From positions 1 to 64,000 of the forward strand of contig JBMNRC010000015.1 of assembly GCA_050944455.1 (NCBI GenBank): a stretch of 64,000 nucleotides of DNA, written 5' to 3'. This document shows, one piece after another, positions 50,621 through 59,118 of the stretch. The translations under genes and the position numbers were made by a program. How positions within the stretch are numbered: the first letter of the stretch is position 1; the number at the start of each line of letters is the position of its first letter. Source of the DNA: Anthropogastromicrobium sp050944455. Lineage in GTDB: Bacteria; Bacillota; Clostridia; Lachnospirales; Lachnospiraceae. The notes beneath the pieces were generated by a model. That model was not told the DNA's origin, did no database searches, and saw only the letters and a list, made by a program, of their open reading frames with translations.

Positions 50621-52252
50621 ATGAGGAAGAGTATTGCGTTATACACAGCGGCGATGACACTTTGCGGAGCACTTGCGGCGGCTCCGGCAGTCAATGTTTT
50701 TGCGGAAGAGACGACAACGGAAGCAAGTACGGACAGCACGGCGGAAACTTCAGCTTCAGATTCCACGCCGCCCGCTATGCCGGAAGGCGAATCTGCCGGC
50801 GCTGAGGGAGGAACTGCTCCGGAAGGAGGAGCTTCCGCAGGAGGCGGAGCGGATACTCAGACTTACGATTACAGCGGCGACCTGACCGGAGCCCTGACGG
50901 CTGACGGCGAGGAAGTCACCTCTGACGGCGAGACCATCACCGCCACGGACGCGGACCAGAACGCGGCTCTCGCGGAAAACGGCGGCACGCTGACGATCAC
51001 CGGCGGAACCCTGGAGAAGTCCGGGGATGACACCAACGGCGACAACTGCAACTTCTACGGAATCAATTCCATCGTTCTTTCCGTCGGCGACGGGTCTCAG
51101 GTAAACATCTCTGATTCCACCCTGACCGCGGACAGCGAAGGATCCAACGCGATTTTTGCCACGGACAGCGGCACGGTTTATGTGAATAATGTCACGATCC
51201 TGACGAGCGCGGGCAATTCCAGAGGCCTTGACGCGACTTACGGCGGCACTATCGTTGCCTCCAATGTGGATATCACGACAAACGGCGATCATTGCGCTTC
51301 CCTGGCGACCGACAGAGGCGGCGGGTACATTTCGGTTACTGACAGCACCCTTTCGACGGCAGGCTCCGGTTCACCGCTCATTTACTCCACCGGCGACATC
51401 GAAGTTGACAATGTGACAGGAACCGCGACCGGCAGCCAGATCGCAGGCATGGAAGGTCTCAATACCATCATGATCAGCAATTCGGATCTGACCTCTGAGG
51501 TCACTTCCGCGACTGCTTCCGACCCGGTAGCGAACGGCATTATTCTTTATCAGTCCACTTCCGGAGACGCTGAGACGTCTACCGGCGAAACCGCCCTGTT
51601 CCAGGCAGTGGATTCCACGCTGACCAGCTCGATTGAGAGCGGCTCCATGTTCTATATCACGAACACCGCGGTGAACGTTCTTCTATCCAACACCGTGCTC
51701 AACTTCGACTCTGACGCGGCCAACCTGCTTCAGATCGAAGGAAACGACTCCAACAACTGGGGCACCGCGGGAAGCAACGGAGCGGATGTTACCTTCACAG
51801 CGCTGAATGAGACTCTCACAGGAAACATTTCCGTCGATACCATCAGCAGCCTGGATCTTTATCTGCTGGATGGAACAACCTATACCGGCGCTATGACAAT
51901 CACTGAAAATTCCGTCAATACCGATGTATCGGATGCTCCGATCACAGTCAGCATTGACAGCGATTCCACCTGGGTTGTTACGGACGACACCACCATCACG
52001 AACCTGAACGCTGAAGACGGCGCGCAGATCGTGGACGCTGACGGAAACACCGTTACCATCGTCGCGGACGGTGAGACGGTTGTTGACGGCGACAGCGACC
52101 TGACGGTAACCGTAACCGGAACCTACAGCACCACAGTCACCACTGACACGGACAACGAAATTGCCGAAACCAATATCGACCGTTCCGGCTTCGAAGCTGT
52201 CTATGGAACTGACGACAGTACTGAAGAAACCACAGAAACCGCTGAAGGCTGA
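50621..52252 (+). CDS. Secreted beta-helix-like repeat protein
   Basis: A 543-residue exported acidic protein. The signal peptide (ALYTAAMTLCGALAAAPAVN, cleavage after VFA) is followed by a Thr/Ser/Glu-rich linker of about 60 residues. From about residue 85 the protein is built of short turns rich in Asn, Ser, Thr and Asp (GGTLTITGGTLEKSGDD; VNISDSTLTADSEGSNAIFA; VYVNNVTILTSAGNSRGLDA; IEVDNVTGTATGSQIAGM), the pattern of a right-handed beta-helix as in adhesins and pectate-lyase-like folds. No catalytic motif, LPXTG motif or C-terminal membrane anchor is visible, so it may be released or held non-covalently. Function is unknown; surface adhesion or glycan binding is possible. Confidence 0.75.
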   Translation: MRKSIALYTAAMTLCGALAAAPAVNVFAEETTTEASTDSTAETSASDSTPPAMPEGESAGAEGGTAPEGGASAGGGADTQTYDYSGDLTGALTADGEEVTSDGETITATDADQNAALAENGGTLTITGGTLEKSGDDTNGDNCNFYGINSIVLSVGDGSQVNISDSTLTADSEGSNAIFATDSGTVYVNNVTILTSAGNSRGLDATYGGTIVASNVDITTNGDHCASLATDRGGGYISVTDSTLSTAGSGSPLIYSTGDIEVDNVTGTATGSQIAGMEGLNTIMISNSDLTSEVTSATASDPVANGIILYQSTSGDAETSTGETALFQAVDSTLTSSIESGSMFYITNTAVNVLLSNTVLNFDSDAANLLQIEGNDSNNWGTAGSNGADVTFTALNETLTGNISVDTISSLDLYLLDGTTYTGAMTITENSVNTDVSDAPITVSIDSDSTWVVTDDTTITNLNAEDGAQIVDADGNTVTIVADGETVVDGDSDLTVTVTGTYSTTVTTDTDNEIAETNIDRSGFEAVYGTDDSTEETTETAEG

Positions 52253-52607
52253 GCCTTGTATCTGAGCGCAGAATATAACGGAATATGATAAAAAGCTCCC
52301 GGGGGCGCATGGATTGCGATTCCGGGAGCTATTGCATGTCCGGGGACGCAGGCTGCGTCAGAATACGTCTGAAAGGAAAAAATCATTGGCAGAGATCAGC
52401 CGCCGGTATACGGTAAAAACCGCATACCGGCGGCTTTTTGCGATTAGGAAGATGGGTGCGGAATCCCCCGAAGCCGCTTATAATATATAGAAGATATGGT
52501 AAAGCCCGGCGGGAATACTGCCGTGTCAGCTATGTCGAAAAGCCGGCTGAAAAACAGGACGTCAGCTGACCGGGCCGGAAAACAGAACGGAGAGGAGCAA
52601 AGACGGT
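52253..52607 (+). terminator. Terminators after the beta-helix gene and -10 box of the next gene
   Basis: AGCTCCCGG (52294-52302) pairs with CCGGGAGCT (52322-52330); on the minus strand it ends in TTTTT. GCCGCCGGTAT (52399-52409) pairs with ATACCGGCGGC (52424-52434) and is followed by TTTTT, a strong plus-strand terminator. TATAAT at 52479-52484 may be the -10 box of the small gene at 52608, without a clear -35. Confidence 0.85.
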
Positions 52608-52862
52608 ATGAACGAGGAAGTTTATCTGGTGGAAGGCATTGACGAGGACGTCGATTTCGGGTGCGAGGAACGCGCCGATGATATGCCGGTACCCGCTGTG
52701 GTCAGACTTCGCGACGCAAAAGGGAACCGCCGCAGCCTGAAGATGGCCGACTGCCTTCTCAGGGAGCGCGGGATAGACCAGGGCTCCAGAGTGGTCTTTG
52801 CCCCGGACGGCACGCTGGTTCCCGCGGAGAACATCTTCACGGATCACAGAGAACGTTTCTGA
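52608..52862 (+). CDS. Small acidic hypothetical protein
   Basis: An 84-residue cytoplasmic protein not recognised. It is rich in Glu/Asp at the start (MNEEVYLVEGIDEDVDFGCE) and has a compact strand-rich look (VVRLRDAKGNRRSLKMADCL; GSRVVFAPDGTLVPAE). Two Cys residues are present without a metal motif. GAGAGGAG lies upstream with good spacing and a TATAAT is 124 bases before, so it appears to be a real, separately transcribed gene. Its stop is followed at once by the repeated stem-loop listed next. Confidence 0.7.
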   Translation: MNEEVYLVEGIDEDVDFGCEERADDMPVPAVVRLRDAKGNRRSLKMADCLLRERGIDQGSRVVFAPDGTLVPAENIFTDHRERF

Positions 52863-52935
52863 CGGGACAGCCGCTGAGCCTGTCCCGCGGTTGAATCTGT
52901 TCCCTCCGCGCATCTCCCGGCGCGCGGAGGGAACA
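52861..52935 (+). repeat. Stem-loop element, copy 1
   Basis: GACGGGACAGCCGCTGA and then GTTCCCTCCGCG (52899-52910) pairing with CGCGGAGGGAAC (52923-52934). A closely similar element occurs at 54905-54962, so the two copies flank the sugar-receptor gene. The following stretch to 53210 contains ATTTTTGTAAAAAT (inverted repeat near 53016), a repeated ATGTCA (53063-53088) and TATAAT at 53120-53125, the likely -10 of the receptor gene. Confidence 0.75.
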
Positions 52936-53210
52936 ATTAATTATGAACAATATAAAAGCAGCGGTCCGAAGGCGGCGATAGGGAAAATCACGGATATAAC
53001 TGCGCGGGGACCGGGATTTTTGTAAAAATGCGCACTGAAAACCCCGAAAAAAACCTGCTGATGTCATTTAACGCAAAAAAAATGTCAGTTTGTGCATATT
53101 TTTGATGGAAATACTTCGTTATAATAAATACATCGAAAACGCTGATCCGTCCTCCGCAGAAATATTGGACGGTCGGTTTTTGCAAAGTAAATCAACACAA
53201 GGAGGATTTT

Positions 53211-54872
53211 ATGAAGAAAAGAGTAATGGCAGCAATGGGTATCGCTCTTGCTGCGACGATGACTGTTGCGGGCGGCAGCGGCATTTTTGCTGACGAAGAA
53301 ACAACAGAAGCGTCAGATGAGAGCTATACCTCCGAAGGTGGAATCACTTATCCGATTGATACCGACGCTGAGGTGAGCTGGTACGCGCAGGATGCCCTGA
53401 TTCCGCACGAGAAGTACGCGGACGCGTCCGAGTCCCCGTTCCATATCGGTCTCGCGAAGCACCTGGGCGTGACCATCGACTGGTCATTCCCCACCACCGG
53501 TTCTGACGGCGGCTCCTACACCAACACTCTTCTGGCGGATCCCGAGAGCCTTCCGAACATCATGTACGCTTACTTCATGGCGAATGCCGACCAGTACATT
53601 GACGACGGAATCATCTGGGACCTGACCCCGTACATTGAAGAGTACGCTCCGGATTACTACGCATGGCTGCAGGAAGATCCGACCCGCGACCGCGCGATGA
53701 AGACCGACAGCGGCAGATATTACTGCTTCGGATTCTTCCGCGAGGACGGCGGCTGGAACGACACCTATCAGGGACCGGTCGTCCGCAAGGACTGGCTGGA
53801 GGAGTGCGGGCTTGAAGTTCCGACGACCATCTCCGAGTTCGAGAACGTCATCCGCGTGTTCAACGAGAAATACGGCGCGACCTTCGATTCCGCTTACGCG
53901 GTCCGCTGGAAGCAGATGGGCGTTACCGGAGCGTTCGGCGCTTACGGAAATGCTCTGGTAGACAGCAGCTGGGGCTGGTACATCGATGACGACGGCAAGG
54001 TACAGCTGGCGCAGGCACAGCCTGAATGGCGCGACTATATGAGCTGGCTGAACAAGCTGTGGGAGGACGGTCTCATCGACCAGGATATCATGTCCGAGGA
54101 CGACACGACCATCAAGGATAAGATCCACAACGGCCAGTGCGGTATCTCCCTCACTTCCATGGGCCAGATGAACAACTGGAACAAGGAAGAGGTTGCGGCA
54201 GGCGGCGAGGAAATCTGGGAAGGCATCCCGTATCCGACGGCTGACGACGGTTCCATCTCCTCTGTATTCGGCGGCCCGGGCATCGGCACTTCCACCACGG
54301 TTATCACCAAGACCGCTGACGAAGAGACCATGAAGCTCTGCCTGCAGATGCTCAACTACGCTTACACCGATGAAGGAAGGCTGTACTGGAACTACGGCGA
54401 CGAAGGCGTATCGTGGGAGTATGACGAGAACGGCGTTCCGCAGTTCACGAGCCTTGTCACCGACGACCAGGATACCGACCCGATGACCAAGTACAACGGC
54501 GCTACCTGGAACGGACCGGACATCCAGCTCACCAACCTTCTGTACCTCAAGAACAGCGATGCCGCTATTGCTGCAAACGACACATGGTATTACATCTATC
54601 CGGACGACATGGAGAAGAATACCGAGGTTACCAGCGGATGGAAGTGGCCGGTAGGCGTCACCTTCACCACCGAGGAATCCGACGAGCTCGATGAGATCTC
54701 CGGAAACATCGGCATTTACGTTGAAGAGAGCTACGCGGCGTTCCTGAACGGCTCCAAGGATATCGACGACGACGAAGTGTGGAATCAGTATCTTGCAGAT
54801 CTTGAGACCTACAACCTGTCCCGCATCCTTGAGATCCGCCAGGCTAGCTACGACCGCTACATCGCCCGTTAA
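53211..54872 (+). CDS. ABC sugar transporter substrate-binding protein (YtcQ/LplA type)
   Basis: A 553-residue extracytoplasmic receptor of the family 1-like group that works with YteP/YtcP permeases for complex oligosaccharides. Mature-domain landmarks are KHLGVTIDWSFPTTGSDGGS, DDGIIWDLTPYIEEYAPDYY, FGFFREDGGWNDTYQGPVVR and DWLEECGLEVPTTISEFENV. As with the receptor at 19998, the signal peptide (MKKRVMAAMGIALAATMTVA, then GGSGIFADEE) has no lipobox Cys. AAGGAGG precedes ATG 53211. A stem-loop separates it from the permease genes, which would favour higher receptor levels. No ATPase gene lies in the locus, as usual for this class, which borrows an MsmX-type ATPase. Confidence 0.93.
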   Translation: MKKRVMAAMGIALAATMTVAGGSGIFADEETTEASDESYTSEGGITYPIDTDAEVSWYAQDALIPHEKYADASESPFHIGLAKHLGVTIDWSFPTTGSDGGSYTNTLLADPESLPNIMYAYFMANADQYIDDGIIWDLTPYIEEYAPDYYAWLQEDPTRDRAMKTDSGRYYCFGFFREDGGWNDTYQGPVVRKDWLEECGLEVPTTISEFENVIRVFNEKYGATFDSAYAVRWKQMGVTGAFGAYGNALVDSSWGWYIDDDGKVQLAQAQPEWRDYMSWLNKLWEDGLIDQDIMSEDDTTIKDKIHNGQCGISLTSMGQMNNWNKEEVAAGGEEIWEGIPYPTADDGSISSVFGGPGIGTSTTVITKTADEETMKLCLQMLNYAYTDEGRLYWNYGDEGVSWEYDENGVPQFTSLVTDDQDTDPMTKYNGATWNGPDIQLTNLLYLKNSDAAIAANDTWYYIYPDDMEKNTEVTSGWKWPVGVTFTTEESDELDEISGNIGIYVEESYAAFLNGSKDIDDDEVWNQYLADLETYNLSRILEIRQASYDRYIAR

Positions 54873-54904
54873 ACCGGCGACCTGAGAAAACACACCGGCG
54901 TTCT

Positions 54905-54962
54905 GACGGAACAGCCGCTGAATCTGTTCCCTCCGTGCATCGGGAGATGCGCGGAGGGAACA
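54905..54962 (+). repeat. Stem-loop element, copy 2
   Basis: GACGGAACAGCCGCTGAATC, then GTTCCCTCCG (54926-54935) pairing with CGGAGGGAAC (54952-54961) and an inner GCAT/ATGC pair. Nearly the same sequence as 52861-52935. It sits between the receptor and permease genes, where such hairpins stabilise the upstream mRNA. Confidence 0.8.
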
Positions 54963-54981
54963 TTGGCATAGGAGGGCAAAT

Positions 54982-55956
54982 ATGAGCAAACACTCAGCGC
55001 AGACTGCGGCAGTGATGAAAGGCCCGAAACCGAAAAAGCTGAGCTGGCGAAAAGACTGGAACCGCAACAAGTGGAAATACATCATGATGATTCCCGTACT
55101 GTTGTGGCTTGCGTTTTTCTGCTACAAGCCGATGTACGGCCTGATCATCGCGTTCAAAAACTACAAAATCACCAGAGGCATCGCCGGATCGGAATGGGCG
55201 GATCCCTGGTACAAATGGTTCCAGAATTTCTTTGAAGACCCGTACTGCGGACGTGTCATCAGCAACACGTTCATTATCAGCGGCCTGACCATCCTGTTCG
55301 GTTTCCCCGCGCCGATCATCCTCGCGCTGATGATCAACGAAGTACACAATGCCGCCTTCAAGAAGACGGTGCAGACCGTAACCTATCTGCCGTACTTCAT
55401 CTCCATGGTCGTCACCTGCGCCCTGATCAAAACGTTCTGCATGCAGAACGGCCTGTTCAGCCAGATTGCGGTGGCATTCGGAGGAGACGCGGTAAACTAT
55501 CTGGCGGATCCAAAGTATTTCCGAACGATCTATGTGGTTTCGGATATCTGGCAGACCGTCGGATGGAACTCCATCATATACCTGGCCGCCCTGACCGGGA
55601 TTGACCAGGAACTGTACGAGGCGGCGAAAGTCGACGGCGCCAACCGCTGGCAGCAGATGATCCACATCACGCTTCCCAGCCTTGTGCCGACGATCATGGT
55701 CCTCTTTATTCTCCGGATGGGCAGCATCCTCAACGTCGGATACGAGAAGATCCTTCTTCTGTACAACCCGAACACTTATTCCGTCGCGGATGTCATTTCC
55801 ACTTACACTTACCGTCTGTCCTTTGCCCCGAGCGGCAACCAGCCGATGTACTCCAAGTCGACGGCTATCGGCCTGTTCAACACGATGGTCAACGTGGTGT
55901 TCCTGCTGATTACGAATTACATCAGCAAGAAGACGACGGAATCGGGACTGTTCTGA
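54982..55956 (+). CDS. ABC sugar transporter permease (YteP/LplB type)
   Basis: A 324-residue permease with six membrane segments. Typical group motifs are MMIPVLLWLAFFCYKPMYGL, IIAFKNYKITRGI, GSEWADPWYKWFQNFF, TVTYLPYFISMVV and the EAA loop YEAAKVDGANRWQQMIHITL; GYEKILLLYNPNTYSVADVI follows. ATG at 54982 has AGGAGGG upstream. It forms the channel with the following permease. Confidence 0.95.
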   Translation: MSKHSAQTAAVMKGPKPKKLSWRKDWNRNKWKYIMMIPVLLWLAFFCYKPMYGLIIAFKNYKITRGIAGSEWADPWYKWFQNFFEDPYCGRVISNTFIISGLTILFGFPAPIILALMINEVHNAAFKKTVQTVTYLPYFISMVVTCALIKTFCMQNGLFSQIAVAFGGDAVNYLADPKYFRTIYVVSDIWQTVGWNSIIYLAALTGIDQELYEAAKVDGANRWQQMIHITLPSLVPTIMVLFILRMGSILNVGYEKILLLYNPNTYSVADVISTYTYRLSFAPSGNQPMYSKSTAIGLFNTMVNVVFLLITNYISKKTTESGLF

Positions 55957-55971
55957 GAAGGGAGGCAAATC

Positions 55972-56880
55972 ATGGCTGCAAAAACAAAAATCAAAGGCCA
56001 CAAGGTGAAACAGTCCGCTGGCGACCGGGCTTTCGGCATTGTCATCGACATAATCCTTGTGATCATGTGCATACTGGCGGTGTATCCGATCTGGTATGTT
56101 TTCTGCGCGTCATTCACCAGCAACACATACCTGGTGTCGCATCCGGGCTTCCTGCTGTATCCGCATGAGTTTACGGCAGGCGCCTACAGGCTGGCGTTCA
56201 CGCACCCGCTGCTTCTGTCCGGCTACCGGAACACGCTGATTATCCTGGTGATTTCCCTCCCGATCAACATGCTGCTCACCATTTTCTGCGGCTACTTCAT
56301 GTCGTGCAAGGGAATGAAGCTGAAGTCCCTCATCGTGTTCCTGATCATGTTCACGATGTTCTTCAACGGCGGCATGATCCCGAATTACCTGAATATCCGC
56401 AGCCTGGGACTGTACAACAGCCTCTGGGCGCTGATTCTCTCGGGCGCGATGAGCGTCTACAATTCCATCATCTGCCGCACGGCAATCGACTCGATCCCGG
56501 ATTCCCTGACCGAGGCGGCATACATCGACGGCGCGAGCGACCCGGTTATCCTGTTCAGGATCATCCTTCCGCTGATCAAACCCACGCTTGCCGTGCTTGC
56601 CCTGTTCTACGGCGTGAATCACTGGAACTCCTGGTTCCTCGCTTCCATCTATCTGAAAGATAATGAGAAGCTCCCGATCCAGAACATCATGCGTTCCATC
56701 CTGATCGCGAACTCCAACGTCCTGAATTCGGCGGCGGCGGAAAACGACCAGGTCAACCAGTTCGCCGAGGCAATCAAATACGCGACCATCGTCCTGACGA
56801 CCGTACCTGTCATGTGCATTTACCCGTTCATCCAGAAGTACTTCGTCAAGGGCGTCATGATCGGCGCTGTCAAGGGCTGA
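55972..56880 (+). CDS. ABC sugar transporter permease (YtcP/LplC type)
   Basis: A 302-residue permease with six membrane segments. It shows IVIDIILVIMCILAVYPIWY, NTYLVSHPGFLLYPHEFTAG, FFNGGMIPNYLNIRSLGLYN and the EAA loop LTEAAYIDGASDPVILFRII, ending FIQKYFVKGVMIGAVKG, the common LplC C-terminus. GGGAGG precedes ATG 55972, 15 bases after the first permease. A hairpin follows the gene. Confidence 0.95.
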   Translation: MAAKTKIKGHKVKQSAGDRAFGIVIDIILVIMCILAVYPIWYVFCASFTSNTYLVSHPGFLLYPHEFTAGAYRLAFTHPLLLSGYRNTLIILVISLPINMLLTIFCGYFMSCKGMKLKSLIVFLIMFTMFFNGGMIPNYLNIRSLGLYNSLWALILSGAMSVYNSIICRTAIDSIPDSLTEAAYIDGASDPVILFRIILPLIKPTLAVLALFYGVNHWNSWFLASIYLKDNEKLPIQNIMRSILIANSNVLNSAAAENDQVNQFAEAIKYATIVLTTVPVMCIYPFIQKYFVKGVMIGAVKG

Positions 56881-56899
56881 TGCCTTATCAATGATTGAA

Positions 56900-57156
56900 G
56901 CGCCTGAAGCCGGCTGCCGCAATCAGCTGCTTCAGGCGCAGGTTTTCAGCGTGATCGAGGACAACCATATCCACCACATCAACAAAATGATGGAGCTCGG
57001 CGGCGCGCCTGCATACTGGCGCGCCTGGGTTCCGCGCTTTGGCGGATCCGCCCGGCTGCCGGAATCCACAGAATGTCCGCCGGCATATCCGCGCCTGAAA
57101 GGCGCGCGGAAGCCGCGATGACGCAAGAGTGATTTTCAGAGGAGGCCAGAGAGAGG
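56900..57156 (+). terminator. Hairpins between transporter and isomerase genes
   Basis: GCGCCTGAAG (56900-56909) pairs with CTTCAGGCGC (56930-56939), followed by AGGTTTTC, a probable partial terminator. A second stem CGCGCCT-GAA-AGGCGCG is near 57090. A 76-codon open frame covers this stretch but lacks a ribosome binding site. Confidence 0.65.
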
Positions 57157-57921
57157 ATGAAAGTTCAGGTAGGAGCACAATATTACACGCTGCGGGCGTT
57201 CACCCAGACGCCGAAGGACTTTGACAGGACCTGCGCGAAGGTCGCGCAGATGGGATACAAATGTATCCAGCTTTCAGCTGTCGGAGAATCCGTGACGCCG
57301 TCCATCGCCCGCGAAATCTGCGATAAGTACGGCCTTAAGATTGTTCTCACCCACAGCAATGTCGACCGTATACTTCATGACACGGAAAACCTGATCCATG
57401 ATCACGAGATCATGGGCTGCAAATACATCGGTCTCGGTTCCATGCCGCAGAAATACCAGGACCCGGAGTGGATTTCCTATTTTGTCGAGGACTTCAAAAA
57501 GCCGCTGGATATGATTCGCGACGCGGGCATGCTCTTCATGTACCACAACCACGACCTCGACTTTTTCAAGGCAAACGGGAAATACCTTCTGGACTATCTT
57601 CTGGACGGATTCGCGCCGGACGAGCTGGGCGTCACGCTGGATACTTTCTGGCTGGCGACGGCGGGCGTCGACCCGGTGGAATGGATCGAAAAATGCGCCG
57701 ACCGGATCCCCTGCGTACATCTCAAAGACAGAAAGGTCACGAAAGACCATACTGAGATTATGTCGCCGGTGATGGAGGGCAACATCAACTTCGCCCGCAT
57801 CATGGAAGCGCTGGAGAAGACCAGCTGCCGTTACGCGCTGGTTGAGCAGGACGTCTGCGAACAGAGCCCGTTTGAGGCGCTGCGCATCAGCAGGAAGAAT
57901 CTGGCGAAACTCGGATACTGA
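57157..57921 (+). CDS. Sugar phosphate isomerase/epimerase-type TIM-barrel protein
   Basis: A 254-residue cytoplasmic protein of the xylose isomerase-like (AP endonuclease 2) superfamily. Landmarks are the strand starts VGAQYYTLRAFTQTPKDF, KIVLTHSNVDRIL, CKYIGLGSMP, MYHNHDLDFF with metal-ligand-type His residues, LGVTLDTFWLATAGVDPVEW, IPCVHLKDRK and the final ALVEQDVCEQSPFE. These His, Asp and Glu residues usually bind a divalent metal. AGGAGG precedes ATG 57157. Together with the oxidoreductase gene 72 bases on, it resembles pathways that oxidise and isomerise inositols or unusual sugars. The exact reaction is not known. Confidence 0.9.
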   Translation: MKVQVGAQYYTLRAFTQTPKDFDRTCAKVAQMGYKCIQLSAVGESVTPSIAREICDKYGLKIVLTHSNVDRILHDTENLIHDHEIMGCKYIGLGSMPQKYQDPEWISYFVEDFKKPLDMIRDAGMLFMYHNHDLDFFKANGKYLLDYLLDGFAPDELGVTLDTFWLATAGVDPVEWIEKCADRIPCVHLKDRKVTKDHTEIMSPVMEGNINFARIMEALEKTSCRYALVEQDVCEQSPFEALRISRKNLAKLGY

Positions 57922-57993
57922 GCCGCGCAGATCATTGGGAGCCGCACCGGAATGACCGGCGCGGCTCTTCTTTTCAGCAGGGAACAGAGTGTT

Positions 57994-59118
57994 ATGAGAG
58001 ATAGGGAAGATGATTTTAGGGACGGCATCAATTACGTTCCCGAGCAGGAGTTCATCCCTGTCGTCGGGGGAACGGATTTCGTTTACGCCGCAGTCTGCTG
58101 CGACCACGGGCATATCAATGGAATGTGCTCGGGCCTCGCGATGGCCGGAGCCGTTCTCAAATGGGTTTATGAGCCGGATCCCAGAAAGCGCAGAAAGCTG
58201 ATGGACAGAAATCCCCAGGCCAGGGTCGCGAAATCGCTGGAGCAGATCCTGGAGGATCCTGAGGTCAGGCTGGTGGCCTGCGCCGCGGTGCCCGACAAAA
58301 GGTGGGAGATCGGCATCCGGGTCATGAAGGCGGGCAAGGACTTCTTCACGGACAAGCCCGCGTTCACGACGATGGAGCAGCTGGCCGCGGTGAAACAGGC
58401 GGCCAGGGACACCGGCCGCAAATATATGATATACTATAGTGAGCATCTGCATTGCGAAGCCTCGATCTTCGCCGGCGAACTGATCCGCCGGAACGCGATC
58501 GGGAAAGTGCTTCAGGTCATCGGCATGGGGCCGCACCGGCTGGATGCTTTGAAAAGGCCCGACTGGTTTTTCCAGAAAGAGCACAACGGAGGCATTCTCT
58601 GCGACATCGGCAGCCAGCAGATCGAGGATTTCATGCACTACACCGGCTGCCATGACGCCAGGATTGAGATGGCTCACGCGGCGAATCTGGGACACCCGGA
58701 TTATCCGGAGCTGGAAGATTTCGGCGAGGCGGTTCTGACCGCGGATAACGGCGCGCGGCTTTACCTGACGGTAAACTGGTTTACCCCGGCGGGGCTTTCG
58801 GCGTGGGGAGACGGAAGGACTTTCATCCTCGGCACGGAGGGAACGATCGAACTCCGAAAATATATCAATGTCGGGGAAGGGGGCCAGCCGGCGAACCATG
58901 TTTTCCTGGTCAACGGCGAGGGAGAATACCACTATCAGGTGACCGGGCAGGTCGGGTTCCCGTTTTTCAGCCGGCTGATCAGGGACTGCCTCAACCGGAC
59001 CGAAAACGCGATGACCCAGGAACACGCGTTCAAGGCGGCGGAACTTGCGATAGCCGCGGAACGCCTGTCAGAGCGCGCCGGCAGCACGGCCGGCGGCATG
59101 GTTACGGAACAGGAATGA
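57994..59118 (+). CDS. Gfo/Idh/MocA-type oxidoreductase with altered nucleotide loop
   Basis: A 374-residue protein related to NAD(P)-dependent sugar dehydrogenases. Features are LKWVYEPDPRKRRKLMDRNP, LEQILEDPEVRLVACAAVPD, FFTDKPAFTTMEQL (the EKP motif as DKP) and the C-terminal domain with VLQVIGMGPHRLDALKRPDW and GGILCDIGSQQIEDFMHYTG. The N-terminal glycine-rich loop is replaced by AVCCDHGHINGM, so cofactor binding may be changed; proteins of this subtype occur in Bacillota sugar loci. ATG at 57994 follows AGGGAA; an in-frame start at 57952 adds 14 residues. The stop overlaps the start of the AraC gene (ATGA), indicating coupling. Confidence 0.82.
   Translation: MRDREDDFRDGINYVPEQEFIPVVGGTDFVYAAVCCDHGHINGMCSGLAMAGAVLKWVYEPDPRKRRKLMDRNPQARVAKSLEQILEDPEVRLVACAAVPDKRWEIGIRVMKAGKDFFTDKPAFTTMEQLAAVKQAARDTGRKYMIYYSEHLHCEASIFAGELIRRNAIGKVLQVIGMGPHRLDALKRPDWFFQKEHNGGILCDIGSQQIEDFMHYTGCHDARIEMAHAANLGHPDYPELEDFGEAVLTADNGARLYLTVNWFTPAGLSAWGDGRTFILGTEGTIELRKYINVGEGGQPANHVFLVNGEGEYHYQVTGQVGFPFFSRLIRDCLNRTENAMTQEHAFKAAELAIAAERLSERAGSTAGGMVTEQE

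Noticed and set aside
56891..57121. 76-codon open frame between the sugar permease and isomerase genes
   Set aside because: Its start lies within a hairpin, it has no ribosome binding site, and its C-terminal half is Pro/Arg-rich without a recognisable fold.
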